DNA of 10,334 nucleotides from Saccoglossus kowalevskii (Eukaryota; Hemichordata; Enteropneusta; Harrimaniidae): contig NW_003150818.1 in the NCBI RefSeq assembly GCF_000003605.2, forward strand, positions 1 through 10,334, written 5' to 3'. This document shows, in pieces, positions 1 to 6,673 of the stretch (positions are counted from its first letter, which is position 1; each line of letters starts with the position of its first letter). Position numbers and translations under genes: made by a program. The notes below the pieces were generated by a model. The model worked only from the letters and a program-made list of their open reading frames with translations, was not told where the DNA came from and did no database searches.

Positions 1-701
1 ATTTATTGTCAAATAATGATTTAACACGGTTTCATATGAACTTTTTCCCAAAATTATGAAATGTGCGTGCTAGACAATTATCTTTCAAAAAACGTCCATC
101 GTACTGAAAAACCTTTTTGAATATATCTGTACGCAACAATGTTGAAAAATTGAACATTTTCGCGAATACTTCAACTATTTCGATATAATGACAATTCTTG
201 GTGCGAAGAGTTGAACATTATTTTCATGTTCAACACTTTTTAAAACTAAAATCAAATCAAGATGGTGAATATTTGTTCATCGGCACAATTACAGCGGGCG
301 GGCGCTAAAATAAACTGATAATGCAAACCGCTATCTTCCTATCAGTTTCCTAAGGAGTATTCCGATATCGTTTTGAAGATTATACCGAAATATGTCGCAA
401 TATGTAATATTTAAATTAAAAACGCATCTGATTAAGTGTTTCATCACGAGAATTATACTAGTTTGTGGCTATCGAGAAGTGTTGGGTCTTTCCTATGGCA
501 TTATTGATGTAGTGGACTGACTATCATGTGAAATATTTGATGGTCCGAATATGCACAAATTATGGAGAAAAAAATGATGATTCTTCTTAATTGTTCACAA
601 TAACTGCGGGTTACAGTATTCTGGAACAGATACGAATGTCTGTGACAGATTAGCAAATTAAATTCCTATTAAATGGAAAGCCGAAACTCCTTACACATTC
701 G
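1..701. other. AT-rich non-coding stretch
   Basis: No convincing gene is visible. The stretch is AT-rich with scattered stops in all frames. It holds one hairpin (listed separately) and a 42-codon ATG-started frame at 392-520 on the plus strand (begins MSQYVIFK, ends IIDVVD). A frame of that length is expected by chance in DNA of this composition, and it has no clear splice or poly(A) signals, so it is not called as a gene. Confidence 0.5.
205..239. repeat. small hairpin (inverted repeat)
   Basis: GTTGAACAT (210-218) and ATGTTCAAC (226-234) form a perfect 9-bp stem around a 7-nt loop. After one mismatch at 209/235 the pairing continues outward (208-205 with 236-239, including one G-T pair). 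No T-run or tRNA-like feature is attached, so no function is assigned. Confidence 0.5.
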
Positions 702-711
702 GTCACGTGAC
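702..711. promoter_or_regulatory. palindromic E-box GTCACGTGAC
   Basis: A 10-bp perfect palindrome with core CACGTG. It equals the consensus bound by the bHLH-zip factors of the USF/MITF/TFEB group (the CLEAR-type site). It lies just upstream of the exon candidate at 764-1013. A site this short can occur by chance, so function is only inferred. Confidence 0.25.
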
Positions 712-763
712 AGTCAGTGAAATGTGCGTTATTACACATTTCTTGTAATTCCCACAAACTCAG

Positions 764-1013
764 ACAATCAAGTATTTTACATTATAATTCTAATACCCCT
801 AATAAAACTACAGAAATACTATCAGAGTGCAATGACCTACTAGAACACGAAAATAGCCCGAATGTTAAGTTGATGAAAATAGCAAAAACAATTTACGGTG
901 AAAATGATGAGAACTTCTTCGATATTTTAACTATGTACAAAAGCTACGTGTGTATAAAACGGTGCTATACATCCCTGTGCTCAAATAGACGCTTTAATTC
1001 TAGATTTACATGA
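764..1013 (+). CDS. candidate terminal coding exon, unknown product
   Basis: This is an open frame of about 83 codons ending at TGA 1011-1013, with no ATG near its start, so it can only be an internal or terminal exon. A possible splice acceptor (CCCACAAACTCAG) ends at 763. The translation is hydrophilic and acidic in the middle, with LSECNDLLEHENSPNV followed by LMKIAKTIYGENDENF. The AK-x-YGEN pattern faintly recalls tetratricopeptide-type helices such as those in kinesin light chain, but this is too weak for a family call. The C-terminal 20 residues are Cys/Arg-rich. AATAAA at 1178-1183 could serve as poly(A) signal. The frame may also be a chance open frame or a decayed exon. Confidence 0.22.
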
Positions 1014-1382
1014 ACATAAATTCCAATTAAAAAGTCGTTAATCGAATGGTGTTTTGTTTACTTATTAAATATAATTTTGTATGCGATGGTTGTTCATGTT
1101 ACCGTGTTTAGACGACACACGTGTTGTATCCATGGCGACTGGATAAGCGTGAGTGATACAATTGTATAATAACGTGTAATAAATATTCTAATGCTCTCTG
1201 GTAGGTAGAGTGATATTAAACAACGCTGTTCATTTTGATGTCAATGTGTCACATTGGCTCGCAGTCATTTTTTGAGCTACAGTTTGTTTTACTCTCAATA
1301 TTTTTGACCAAACATTGTTGTCATCATTACTAGTAGTACTTTATGTATCTTGGCCACCATATAGAATACGTCATGACACCAG
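1014..1382. other. non-coding spacer
   Basis: No gene seen. It holds the AATAAA above, a CACGTG E-box within ACACACGTGTTG near 1118, and no repeats beyond short AT-rich words. It runs directly into the (TAAA)n microsatellite. Confidence 0.4.
1178..1183 (+). promoter_or_regulatory. possible poly(A) signal AATAAA
   Basis: AATAAA lies about 165 bases after the stop of the candidate exon at 764-1013, inside GTGTAATAAATATTC. The hexamer is frequent in AT-rich DNA, so it supports that exon only weakly. Confidence 0.15.
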
Positions 1383-1469
<87 letters not shown>

Positions 1470-1470
1470 A
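1383..1470. repeat. (TAAA)n microsatellite, 22 perfect copies
   Basis: TAAA is repeated 22 times without interruption over 88 bp, flanked by ACACCAG on the left and ATTGCAGG on the right. On the minus strand it creates a meaningless Tyr-Leu-Phe-Ile repeat frame (1295-1483), which is not a gene. The purity suggests a length-variable locus. Confidence 0.97.
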
Positions 1471-1758
1471 ATTGCAGGAACATGACGACACTATTTCACC
1501 GAAATGGCTTAAGCACTTTATTATGTAATAGAAAATAAAAAGACATGTCTATAGCAAGAATTATAATGATTTGGGTAAATATAATCAGCGCTGTGTACAT
1601 AGTTTCAGAAACGAAAAGTGAAATTAAAAACCTTTTATCTTAATAGAATGTACTACGCATGCGCAAACGCGACTTTCGGTAGTACATCTCATCTAAATAA
1701 GAGACGGCGTCAAAAGATCGATGTCGGATACAAAACTTATTTGCTTTAGTTTTGGAGT
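1471..1758. other. non-coding stretch between microsatellite and G-rich tract
   Basis: No gene seen. The only structure is the inverted repeat with an NRF1-like core at 1648-1687, listed separately. Confidence 0.4.
1648..1687. promoter_or_regulatory. NRF1-like site within a 9-bp inverted repeat
   Basis: ATGTACTAC (1648-1656) and GTAGTACAT (1679-1687) are perfect inverted repeats separated by 22 bases. The spacer holds CGCATGCGCA (1656-1665, overlapping the left arm by one base), which matches the core of the NRF1 consensus, and a further CGCG. The CpG-rich spacer contrasts with the AT-rich surroundings. It could be a promoter element or a small cruciform. No TATA box or clear downstream exon was found. 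Confidence 0.3.
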
Positions 1759-1777
1759 GGGGTGGGGTGGGGGTGGG
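1759..1777 (+). other. G-quadruplex motif
   Basis: GGGGTGGGGTGGGGGTGGG has four G-runs of at least three bases separated by single T loops. This is the classic arrangement for a very stable parallel G-quadruplex. The surroundings are AT-rich, so the tract stands out. No gene boundary is evident beside it. Confidence 0.7.
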
Positions 1778-2478
1778 TGACCTCAAAAATGTTTCCATCC
1801 TACAAAAACGATTTTATTTGTAATGAGGTCAAAAAATCTTGGAATATGTGTAGTTCGTTTTTTTTCTATCCGATCTCGGACAAAAATAACAGAAAATGAA
1901 AATAAAAAAACATCCAAGACGAGAAAATGGTTTGGTCCGAGTGTAAATATGTACGTCAAATGCAGATTGTTTTTCTTTGTTAATGGTGCATTTGTAAAGT
2001 CTTTTTACACCCACCCGACAACTGGCCATATATACTACTGTCCGATTATCAATTTGTATTTATGGTGAATGTAGTCTGACACCACGATCAATATTTATCA
2101 ATTAAGTTTCAGTGGGGGTTGGGGGTTAGGAAAACAATAAAGGAATTAAGTTTTTTATCCTACATTGAACTTTTGATGTTGTCCCTAAGATAGTCGTGTA
2201 TTTATGGGGGGGGGGGCATTATAACCAGATAATTATTTGTACAAAACATCGAGAAGAATAAGTAGCAGTGTTGACATAGTATTAAATATTTTTATTCAAG
2301 TTATTCAAATTATCCAATTTTTGAGCCGATAGTCCGATTTGTCTATCTATCCTTGAGGCTATCGTACGATATATTATTTCGAGAATTTGCTTGGTCCACA
2401 GATGGCCCTTCGCGAGATGATTATGTGATTTCAATTCACTCATTATGAAGTAACCAAGTTGTACCTGTTTCTGATCTT
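1778..2478. other. non-coding stretch with further G-runs
   Basis: Two G-rich words are visible: GGGGGTTGGGGGTTAGG (2114-2130), which looks telomere-like but has only two full G-runs and is not tandem, and an 11-G homopolymer (2206-2216). An 81-codon ATG frame at 1823-2068 is rich in Lys, Phe and Ser with no recognisable domain, and an overlapping minus-strand frame is equally unconvincing. CTCGGACAAA (1875-1884) has a near inverted copy about 50 bases on (TTTGGTCCGAG). Confidence 0.4.
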
Positions 2479-2640
2479 ATGTGTTTAGTTAGCGCCAGAC
2501 ACAACACCATTTCCGTATTTTCAATGGGCACTTGTGAATCTACCGGCGTGTATCCAATGCGTTTTATGTTATTATTTCTATGCTCCATTTATACAGCGAC
2601 GACCACTGTAGGTAGCGTGAGTGCATTGTCCCTCGCACAG
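2479..2640 (+). CDS. candidate first coding exon with signal peptide-like segment
   Basis: An open frame from ATG 2479 passes two further in-frame ATGs (2524 and 2557) and ends in GCACAG|GTATTT, a good match to a splice donor at 2641. Read unspliced it stops two codons later at TAG. From the 2557 ATG the 28 residues look like a secretory signal peptide: a basic start (MRF), a hydrophobic core (MLLFLCSIYTA), then a polar segment ending in SVSA, with small residues at the -3 and -1 positions before a possible cleavage site. The reading frame is in phase 0 at the donor. No downstream exon could be matched within the window. The hydrophobic run could be chance in T-rich DNA. No family is recognised. 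Confidence 0.25.
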
Positions 2641-2649
2641 GTATTTTAG

Positions 2650-3144
2650 ATGAAATTTATTTTCCATTTGAACAGCTTTTAACAGATCGCACACAAGTAA
2701 ATGTCTTCCCCTCGTTAGGTTTTCATTTTTATTAATTTACTGGCGCGGCCATACATAACAAAAAAATGAAAGACCTTGGTTGAAAATTAATAAAGTAATT
2801 TGTATGCGATACAATCTTTTTATTACAATCTCTAAAAATAGATTTTGTGATTACCCTCGAGAATTTTGTTATTGTGTGCTTAATGTCAGATGTGAATTGA
2901 GTTGAGGCAAAGAATAAGTTGCACAACTGTGATATTTGGAATATACAACTTGTTTCGGTCCTTTATTTGCTATTGGTGTTTATGTCACAGTTAGAAACCC
3001 TCACAGAAGGTCAGCTTCCTTTATTTCATGTTTTTGTCATATTACCTCAAACCCTGCATATGGAAGTGTGCATGGAATCATGGGAAGAAACGGTGTGCAG
3101 TATGATAACTGTCATAAAGGTGATTGACAGGTCATACTTGTTTT
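2650..3144. other. non-coding stretch before the 65-bp duplication
   Basis: No gene seen. Overlapping plus-strand frames at 2919-3164 and a minus-strand frame at 2732-2926 have no domain-like features. TGTGATATTTGG at 2929 could be the start of an LTR (see the promoter entry), but no matching end or target duplication was found. Confidence 0.35.
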
Positions 3145-3273
3145 CAACTATGGAAGGACAGTAGAATCTACCAAGTGTGCTTTGTGATTTACATAACAAA
3201 GGGTGTTTACAACTTTGGGAGGAGAATTGGAATCTACAAGGTGGGCTGTTATTTGAATAACAAAGGATGTTTA
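3145..3273. repeat. imperfect tandem duplication, two units of about 65 bp
   Basis: Units at 3145-3208 and 3210-3273 share the order CAACT...GG(A/G)AGGA...GAATCTAC(C)AAG, then ACATAACAAAGGGTGTTTA in unit 1 and GAATAACAAAGGATGTTTA in unit 2. They differ at many positions, so the duplication is old. It lies directly upstream of the CCAAT/TATA promoter-like sequence, where duplicated blocks are common in enhancers and in LTR U3 regions. Confidence 0.6.
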
Positions 3274-3323
3274 TGATCTACTGAGTTGCCTACGTGACAC
3301 AGCTGCTAGAAAGATCACATTTT

Positions 3324-3410
3324 GATTGGCTCATGTGGAAACCCAGGTGGTGACACTGAATCATGCCTATAAATTGGACAGACTCAGGGCAATTGGGGTC
3401 CATCATTTCG
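3324..3410 (+). promoter_or_regulatory. CCAAT/TATA core promoter (host gene or LTR)
   Basis: Three elements sit at textbook spacing on the plus strand. GATTGGCT (3324-3331) is the reverse complement of AGCCAATC, a good NF-Y/CCAAT box. TATAAAT is at 3368-3374. TCATTTC with the A at 3405 fits the metazoan initiator pattern. That puts the CCAAT box near -80 and the TATA box near -37. The segment is more GC-balanced than its surroundings and follows a duplicated block. It may be a gene promoter or the U3/R part of a solo LTR. ATTAAA at 3730-3735 would then act as the poly(A) signal. No TG...CA ends with a target duplication could be fixed. Confidence 0.4.
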
Positions 3411-3784
3411 ACTTGGTATCTGGTGTGTCCTGCTACGATATTGTGTGACGAGTGATACATGCTACAACTATCATTCTATGAGACTTGTATGAACTGCTCT
3501 GCGATCTCCTGCTTCCAGCGGTGCCCTCCAGAATACCAGCGTTCCTCTGCAAGCAAGACTCCTGTATTTCTTCGTTGATGTGTTGCAGAAGCCATCGACT
3601 GTCGTCTATTATTACATAATGGAACTGTGAGTTATCACCAATGCACACTTCCCTAAGCAATCCCCTATTTTAGTGACTCTATTCATTGTATTAATCTGTG
3701 CTTTATTTCTTGTAATTATTTTGAGAGGTATTAAAGCCAGGAGCTTCAAGTCGATATTTTTGTGTATGTATTTTTCATTTCCAG
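3405..3784 (+). other. possible first exon and intron, or LTR R/U5 region
   Basis: Downstream of the TATA box the sequence is GC-balanced up to about 3626. It holds one ATG frame of 39 codons (3459-3578, begins MLQLSFYETC, Cys-rich). AACT|GTGAGT at 3627 matches a splice donor. GTATTTTTCATTTCCAG ending at 3784 is a strong acceptor with a pyrimidine tract. Together they define a possible 158-bp intron. The same stretch would suit the R and U5 parts of an LTR, with ATTAAA at 3730. I cannot decide between these. The minus-strand frame at 3433-3660 is treated as a shadow. Confidence 0.25.
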
Positions 3785-3860
3785 TACTATCGTCTTCTGT
3801 GACACGGACTTTATGTACGTTAATATGATACACAAAGACAACCTATATTCAAATACGTTT

Positions 3861-4188
3861 TGTTACGAAAGTAATTACAATTTTGATGTTAAAATTAAAA
3901 TTTTGTAACTTAAATTTTTGTTGAGAGAAATTAAAATTTTAATATTATATTATATTAAAGTTATATTGTGATAATTACAATTTTGATGTATAAATTAGTT
4001 TTGTCGAGAAATTAAAATGTTGATGTATTAATTAAAGTTTTGTTGAGAGTAATTACAATTTTTAATGGGTAATTTGAAGTTTTGATGAAAGAAATAAAAT
4101 TTATCTCGTTTGCGGTAAATTAAAGTTTTGTTTTGTGAATTAAAGTTACGTTTCGTAAATTAAATTTCTGTTTCGAGAAATTAATTTT
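3861..4188. repeat. degenerate AT-rich tandem repeat
   Basis: About 330 bases are built from variants of words such as AATTACAATTTTGATG, AATTAAAGTTTTG and GTTTCG(A/T)GAAATTAA, recurring roughly every 20 to 40 bases with heavy divergence. GTAATTACAATTTT-like words recur at about 3871, 3972 and 4050. The left part is nearly pure A/T. The right part carries TTTCG-containing variants. No fixed period can be set by eye. It looks like an old decayed satellite or minisatellite, and no coding sequence is present. Confidence 0.6.
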
Positions 4189-4369
4189 GCTACTATCTGT
4201 TTACTTACATGAAGTAGTCTAATTGAAAACGCACTTTAAACTAGACCGAAAGTAGCAAGCACTCTTTCTACTTGGTTGTGTATTGTTTGTGTGCTCAAGT
4301 ACGCAAGCCCCTATAACGTATAGTGCTTAGATCAGCGTTTTCTATAAAAAATAATATCAGCATCAGTTA

Positions 4370-4500
4370 TGACGTCTGTCGTATTCAGTCCACGCAATGA
4401 GGCTCATTGGTTGAGAGTAAGCTAACAGACGTGCGCTATGTATATGCATTGGAACACCGATGCACGTACTCATTTCCCAGTCTGTCTCTCGCGTATAAGG
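4370..4500 (+). promoter_or_regulatory. CRE / inverted CCAAT / TATA-like cluster
   Basis: TGACGTC (4370-4376) is a CRE-like site and ATTGG (4406-4410) an inverted CCAAT box. TATAAGG (4494-4500) is a weak TATA-like word. ACGTCTGT (4372-4379) and ACAGACGT (4425-4432) are perfect 8-bp inverted repeats enclosing the CCAAT box. The region from about 4370 to 4880 is richer in CpG than the rest of the window. An 81-codon ATG frame begins at 4438, upstream of the TATA-like word, and has no domain features, so it is not called. Promoter function is inferred from motifs only. Confidence 0.25.
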
Positions 4501-4897
4501 TTACCGTTCTTGTTTGTAAATAGAAATGTATATTGCACTCCAAGGTACATACTACTAGTATTATATACACAAACTGCTCACCGGGCTGCGAGTCACAGAA
4601 GCACAGCGACAATAGACTGGATCGAGTCTAACCGTTGCATTGTTACGTATCATAATCCTCATTCGTTCGTTCGTCCCTCGTGATAGGCTTACTTTCTAAT
4701 TATAGGAAAGTGGCATATTAGGAAACTACACACGAGCTGGGTCGCGGTTATAACATATACGCGCTCAGCACGGTGTAATCGATACGAAGCCGTATATGCA
4801 CGAAACTGGGTTTTAAGCCATTTTTACGCGAAAGTAGTTCCGTGACAATACGTTTTACGCGAGTTTTGAGAACAACGCTCATTGGTTTACTTGTAAA
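4501..4897. other. CpG-containing stretch without recognised gene
   Basis: No gene recognised. Frames on both strands (81 codons plus, 70 codons minus) overlap one another and the minisatellite and show no domain pattern. A short (TTCG)n-like word, TTCGTTCGTTCG, lies near 4664. A second inverted CCAAT word, CTCATTGG, occurs just before the minisatellite near 4879. Confidence 0.35.
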
Positions 4898-5106
4898 ATC
4901 ATGAATCGAATGTCCCATGGCCACATGAAATATCATGAATCGAATGTCCCATGGCCACATGAAATATCATGAATCGAATGTCCCATGGCCACATGAAATA
5001 TCATGAATCGAATGTCCCATGGCCACATGAAATATCATGAATCGAATGTCCCATGGCCACATGAAATATCATGAATCGAATGTCCCATGGCCACATGAAA
5101 TATCAT
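4898..5106. repeat. 34-bp minisatellite, six identical copies
   Basis: The unit begins ATCATGAATCGAATG, continues TCCCATGGCC and ends ACATGAAAT. Copies start at 4898, 4932, 4966, 5000, 5034 and 5068. A five-base partial copy (ATCAT) follows at 5102. By eye all six full copies are identical. Each unit has three CATG words, the palindrome CCATGG and the overlapping TGGCCA. Because 34 is not a multiple of 3, frames rotate through the array and the open frames here (minus strand, with repeated MGHSIHD-like words) are artefacts. Lack of divergence indicates very recent expansion or homogenisation. Confidence 0.97.
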
Positions 5107-5171
5107 TCTTTTGTGTATTACAGTATTTTGAGAAACTTGGTCTAATGTTTTTGAAAAATCGCTATTTTTAG

Positions 5172-5359
5172 AACAATTTGATAGAGCACAGTTAAGGGGG
5201 AAAAAGTACCCCATCATTCACAAAATGTTCAGCCATGTCATCAGACTCCAGTTGGACATATGGCGTAATATCCCTGTCATAGGAAAAAACGTTATATACT
5301 GCCTACTATCCACTAAAAGACAACCATCATTTTCTCGGAAATTAACCCCAACTTTTTAA
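5172..5359 (+). CDS. candidate terminal exon, unknown product
   Basis: The frame is open from 5132 to TAA 5357-5359, about 75 codons, with its only ATG at 5225. A plausible acceptor, GCTATTTTTAG, ends at 5171 after a branch-like TCTAAT. The earlier, stronger-looking acceptor TTGTGTATTACAG (ends 5123) would run straight into an in-frame TGA. The translation is basic and mixed-hydrophobic: FDRAQLRGKKYPIIHKMFSH, then VIRLQLDIWRNIPVIGKN. AATAAA at 5406-5411, 47 bases after the stop, could be the poly(A) signal. RNY codon bias is only average. No family is recognised. It may be a real last exon, a relic or chance. Confidence 0.22.
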
Positions 5360-5405
5360 AGTCAATATCCTTGTATTGCCCGGAAGTACAATTTATTGGA
5401 AAATG

Positions 5406-5411
5406 AATAAA
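5406..5411 (+). promoter_or_regulatory. possible poly(A) signal AATAAA
   Basis: AATAAA in GAATAAATTCTGG, 47 bases beyond the stop of the candidate terminal exon at 5172-5359. The position suits a short 3' UTR, but the hexamer is common by chance here. Confidence 0.18.
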
Positions 5412-5419
5412 TTCTGGGT

Positions 5420-5544
5420 ATTTGCATTCATGAGTAGGCCTCTACCTTAATCGTATTCATGGTAGAATATGACTATATCACGCTTTGTTTCAGGCGTGAT
5501 ATGAAACCAATCCTGCACAAGGCATATATTAGTCTAATTTGCAT
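5420..5544 (+). promoter_or_regulatory. two octamer (POU) motifs
   Basis: ATTTGCAT occurs at 5420-5427 and 5537-5544, and once more at 9208-9215. This is the consensus octamer for POU/Oct factors. Two exact copies within 125 bp is mildly notable, though the word is favoured by AT-rich composition. No snRNA-like proximal element or gene was recognised beside them. Confidence 0.18.
5475..5502. repeat. hairpin with 9-bp perfect stem
   Basis: ATATCACGC (5475-5483) pairs perfectly with GCGTGATAT (5494-5502) around a 10-nt loop TTTGTTTCAG. A T-G pair could extend it by one. No T-run follows, and the context is eukaryotic non-coding DNA, so it is recorded as structure only. Confidence 0.5.
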
Positions 5545-6146
5545 AACCATTCACTCAGTAAGAAGAATGCTCATAATTAAAATGGCTGTAGCAGTTCCAA
5601 ATTTAAATCTATTATCGTTTTGTAAAAAAGTTAAATATAGTGCATAATATGGAGATCACGTCATTACTTTTTTCACCATGTTTCTTTTTGATTATTTATG
5701 TACAGCCTTGCTAACTCTTGCTAAGCATTCAAAAGAGAGAATGTTTGTATCTATTTTATTTGTTTTAAAATCGTTTTTTGAGTATGTTCCACTATTAACA
5801 ATGCTGCAAATTTTAACAATCTATAGTCAAGACTGTTTGGATAATAAAAAGCAAAAAAAAAAAAATTCACTCAAGTGCTCACGAACCTACATCTATACTC
5901 TAAAGGACACTGGTCTCCGCGTTTGAATTTCGTAAAAACAATGTATTTTACACGCGTCAGGACGACGGCCGTCATATCAGAACAATTACAATGATTTATT
6001 AATTTAATGCATATTTTCACTTAATTACAACATTTTTGGTCACGTACTATATTTTATTATGTATTATCGCCACAGTCCAGTGATTATGTCAAAAAAAGCC
6101 TTTTCAAACTAGCCTTTTCATCAAATTAAGTGTATGCCCGACTTGA
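5545..6146. other. AT-rich non-coding stretch
   Basis: No gene supported. An 82-codon frame at 5678-5926 does begin with an ATG in good Kozak context (TCACCATGT), but its translation is the Phe/Leu/Lys-rich type expected from T-rich DNA. A 13-A run at 5853-5865 follows AATAAA by only a few bases. GACGGCCGTC near 5963 is a 10-bp palindrome. Confidence 0.35.
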
Positions 6147-6200
6147 GTCACCATGGTAACTAATTGTTATAACAATCGTGCTTGTCTTGGACTATAAGTA
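6147..6200 (+). promoter_or_regulatory. RFX X-box plus palindromic SOX site and TATA-like word
   Basis: GTCACCATGGTAAC (6147-6160) fits the X-box consensus bound by RFX factors (GTNRCC, AT spacer, RGYAAC-type halves), typical of ciliary-gene promoters in animals. Two bases on, ATTGTTATAACAAT (6163-6176) is a perfect 14-bp palindrome made of two opposed SOX-type sites (ATTGTT/AACAAT). TATAAGTA follows at 6193-6200, at plausible core-promoter distance. No convincing first exon was found downstream within the window. Function is inferred from motifs and spacing. Confidence 0.35.
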
Positions 6201-6486
6201 ATACATTTGTAACTACATCCAGGAATCATCGAACAGAATTAGGCAACTAACAACAACGGTTTCAGCTTGCATGTAATGTAGCAATTTATATGGAAAAATG
6301 TTTATTTTTTCAAATATTCTTGATGACCATTTTCCCACAGTGACGCAGACAATTTTATGACAATGTTGTATATACGATGCGCCGCTAGTGTTCGAAATTC
6401 CTTTTAAGCCGCGAGGCAAAAGAGTAAATTTAGTTTCTGAAAATATGATGTTTAATTGTCGAAGACCAAACTCACCAAAGATAAGA
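6201..6486. other. spacer upstream of MITE with weak open frames
   Basis: A plus frame is open from about 6361 to the MITE (includes FEIPFKPRGKRVNLVSENM). A 94-codon minus frame (6213-6497) overlaps it. If the MITE and one target copy are ignored, the plus frame would stay open to about 6835, but the downstream part in that frame looks less protein-like than another frame (see 6676-6831). No gene is called. Confidence 0.2.
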
Positions 6487-6494
6487 GTGCAGAC
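6487..6494 (+). repeat. left target-site duplication GTGCAGA(C)
   Basis: Direct copy of the sequence at 6674-6681. The last base C is shared with the first base of the left inverted repeat, which is why 7 and 8 bp cannot be told apart. Confidence 0.85.
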
Positions 6495-6673
6495 CAATCT
6501 GATTAAAATAAGATCCTGGTTGGCCTATTTTTTTAATTTTTACTACTACGGCTTTCACGAACAAAACCATTCTTGCAGCAAAATAATTGTAACGTCAAAA
6601 AATAATTAAAATAAATAATAATTAAAGTAATTATATAGAAAAGCCAACCAGGATCTTAGTTTAATCAGATTGG
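6494..6673. mobile_element. MITE: 180-bp non-autonomous DNA transposon
   Basis: Terminal inverted repeats of 31 bp lie at 6494-6524 (CCAATCTGATTAAA...TGGTTGGC) and 6643-6673 (GCCAACCA...AATCAGATTGG), identical at 30 of 31 positions. The interior is very AT-rich, has no open frame of its own, and continues the inverted similarity loosely, so the whole element could fold as a hairpin. GTGCAGA flanks both ends directly (6487-6493 and 6674-6680), and the next base, C, also matches, so the target duplication is 7 or 8 bp. Eight would suit hAT-like elements, but the ends do not identify a superfamily. No transposase is present, so it must have been moved by an autonomous partner elsewhere. Confidence 0.92.

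Noticed and set aside
1295-1483. Minus-strand frame with repeated Leu-Phe-Ile-Tyr
   Set aside because: It is the translation of the (TAAA)n microsatellite and has no coding meaning.
2114-2130. Telomere-like GGGGGTTGGGGGTTAGG
   Set aside because: There is no tandem TTAGGG array. It is an isolated G-rich word.
2929-3797. LTR with ends TGTGATA...TGTGACA
   Set aside because: The flanking bases do not form a direct target duplication, and no second LTR or primer-binding site was found, so exact termini are not claimed.
4438-4683. 81-codon ATG frame downstream of a CRE/CCAAT cluster
   Set aside because: It starts upstream of the only TATA-like word, has no domain pattern, and is of chance length in a CpG-richer patch.
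4898-5106. CRISPR-like array
   Set aside because: Units abut directly with no unique spacers, and the window is eukaryotic in character.
4748-5217. Minus-strand frames with repeated HVAMGHSIHD-like words
   Set aside because: They come from the 34-bp minisatellite. The unit is not a multiple of 3, so frames rotate and no repeat protein is encoded.
5843-5865. AATAAA followed by a 13-A run, as in a retroposed mRNA tail
   Set aside because: The signal is only a few bases from the run, and no target duplication or gene-like body was found upstream.
5678-5926. 82-codon ATG frame with good Kozak context
   Set aside because: The Phe/Leu/Lys-rich translation is typical of T-rich non-coding DNA. There is no signal, domain or RNY bias.
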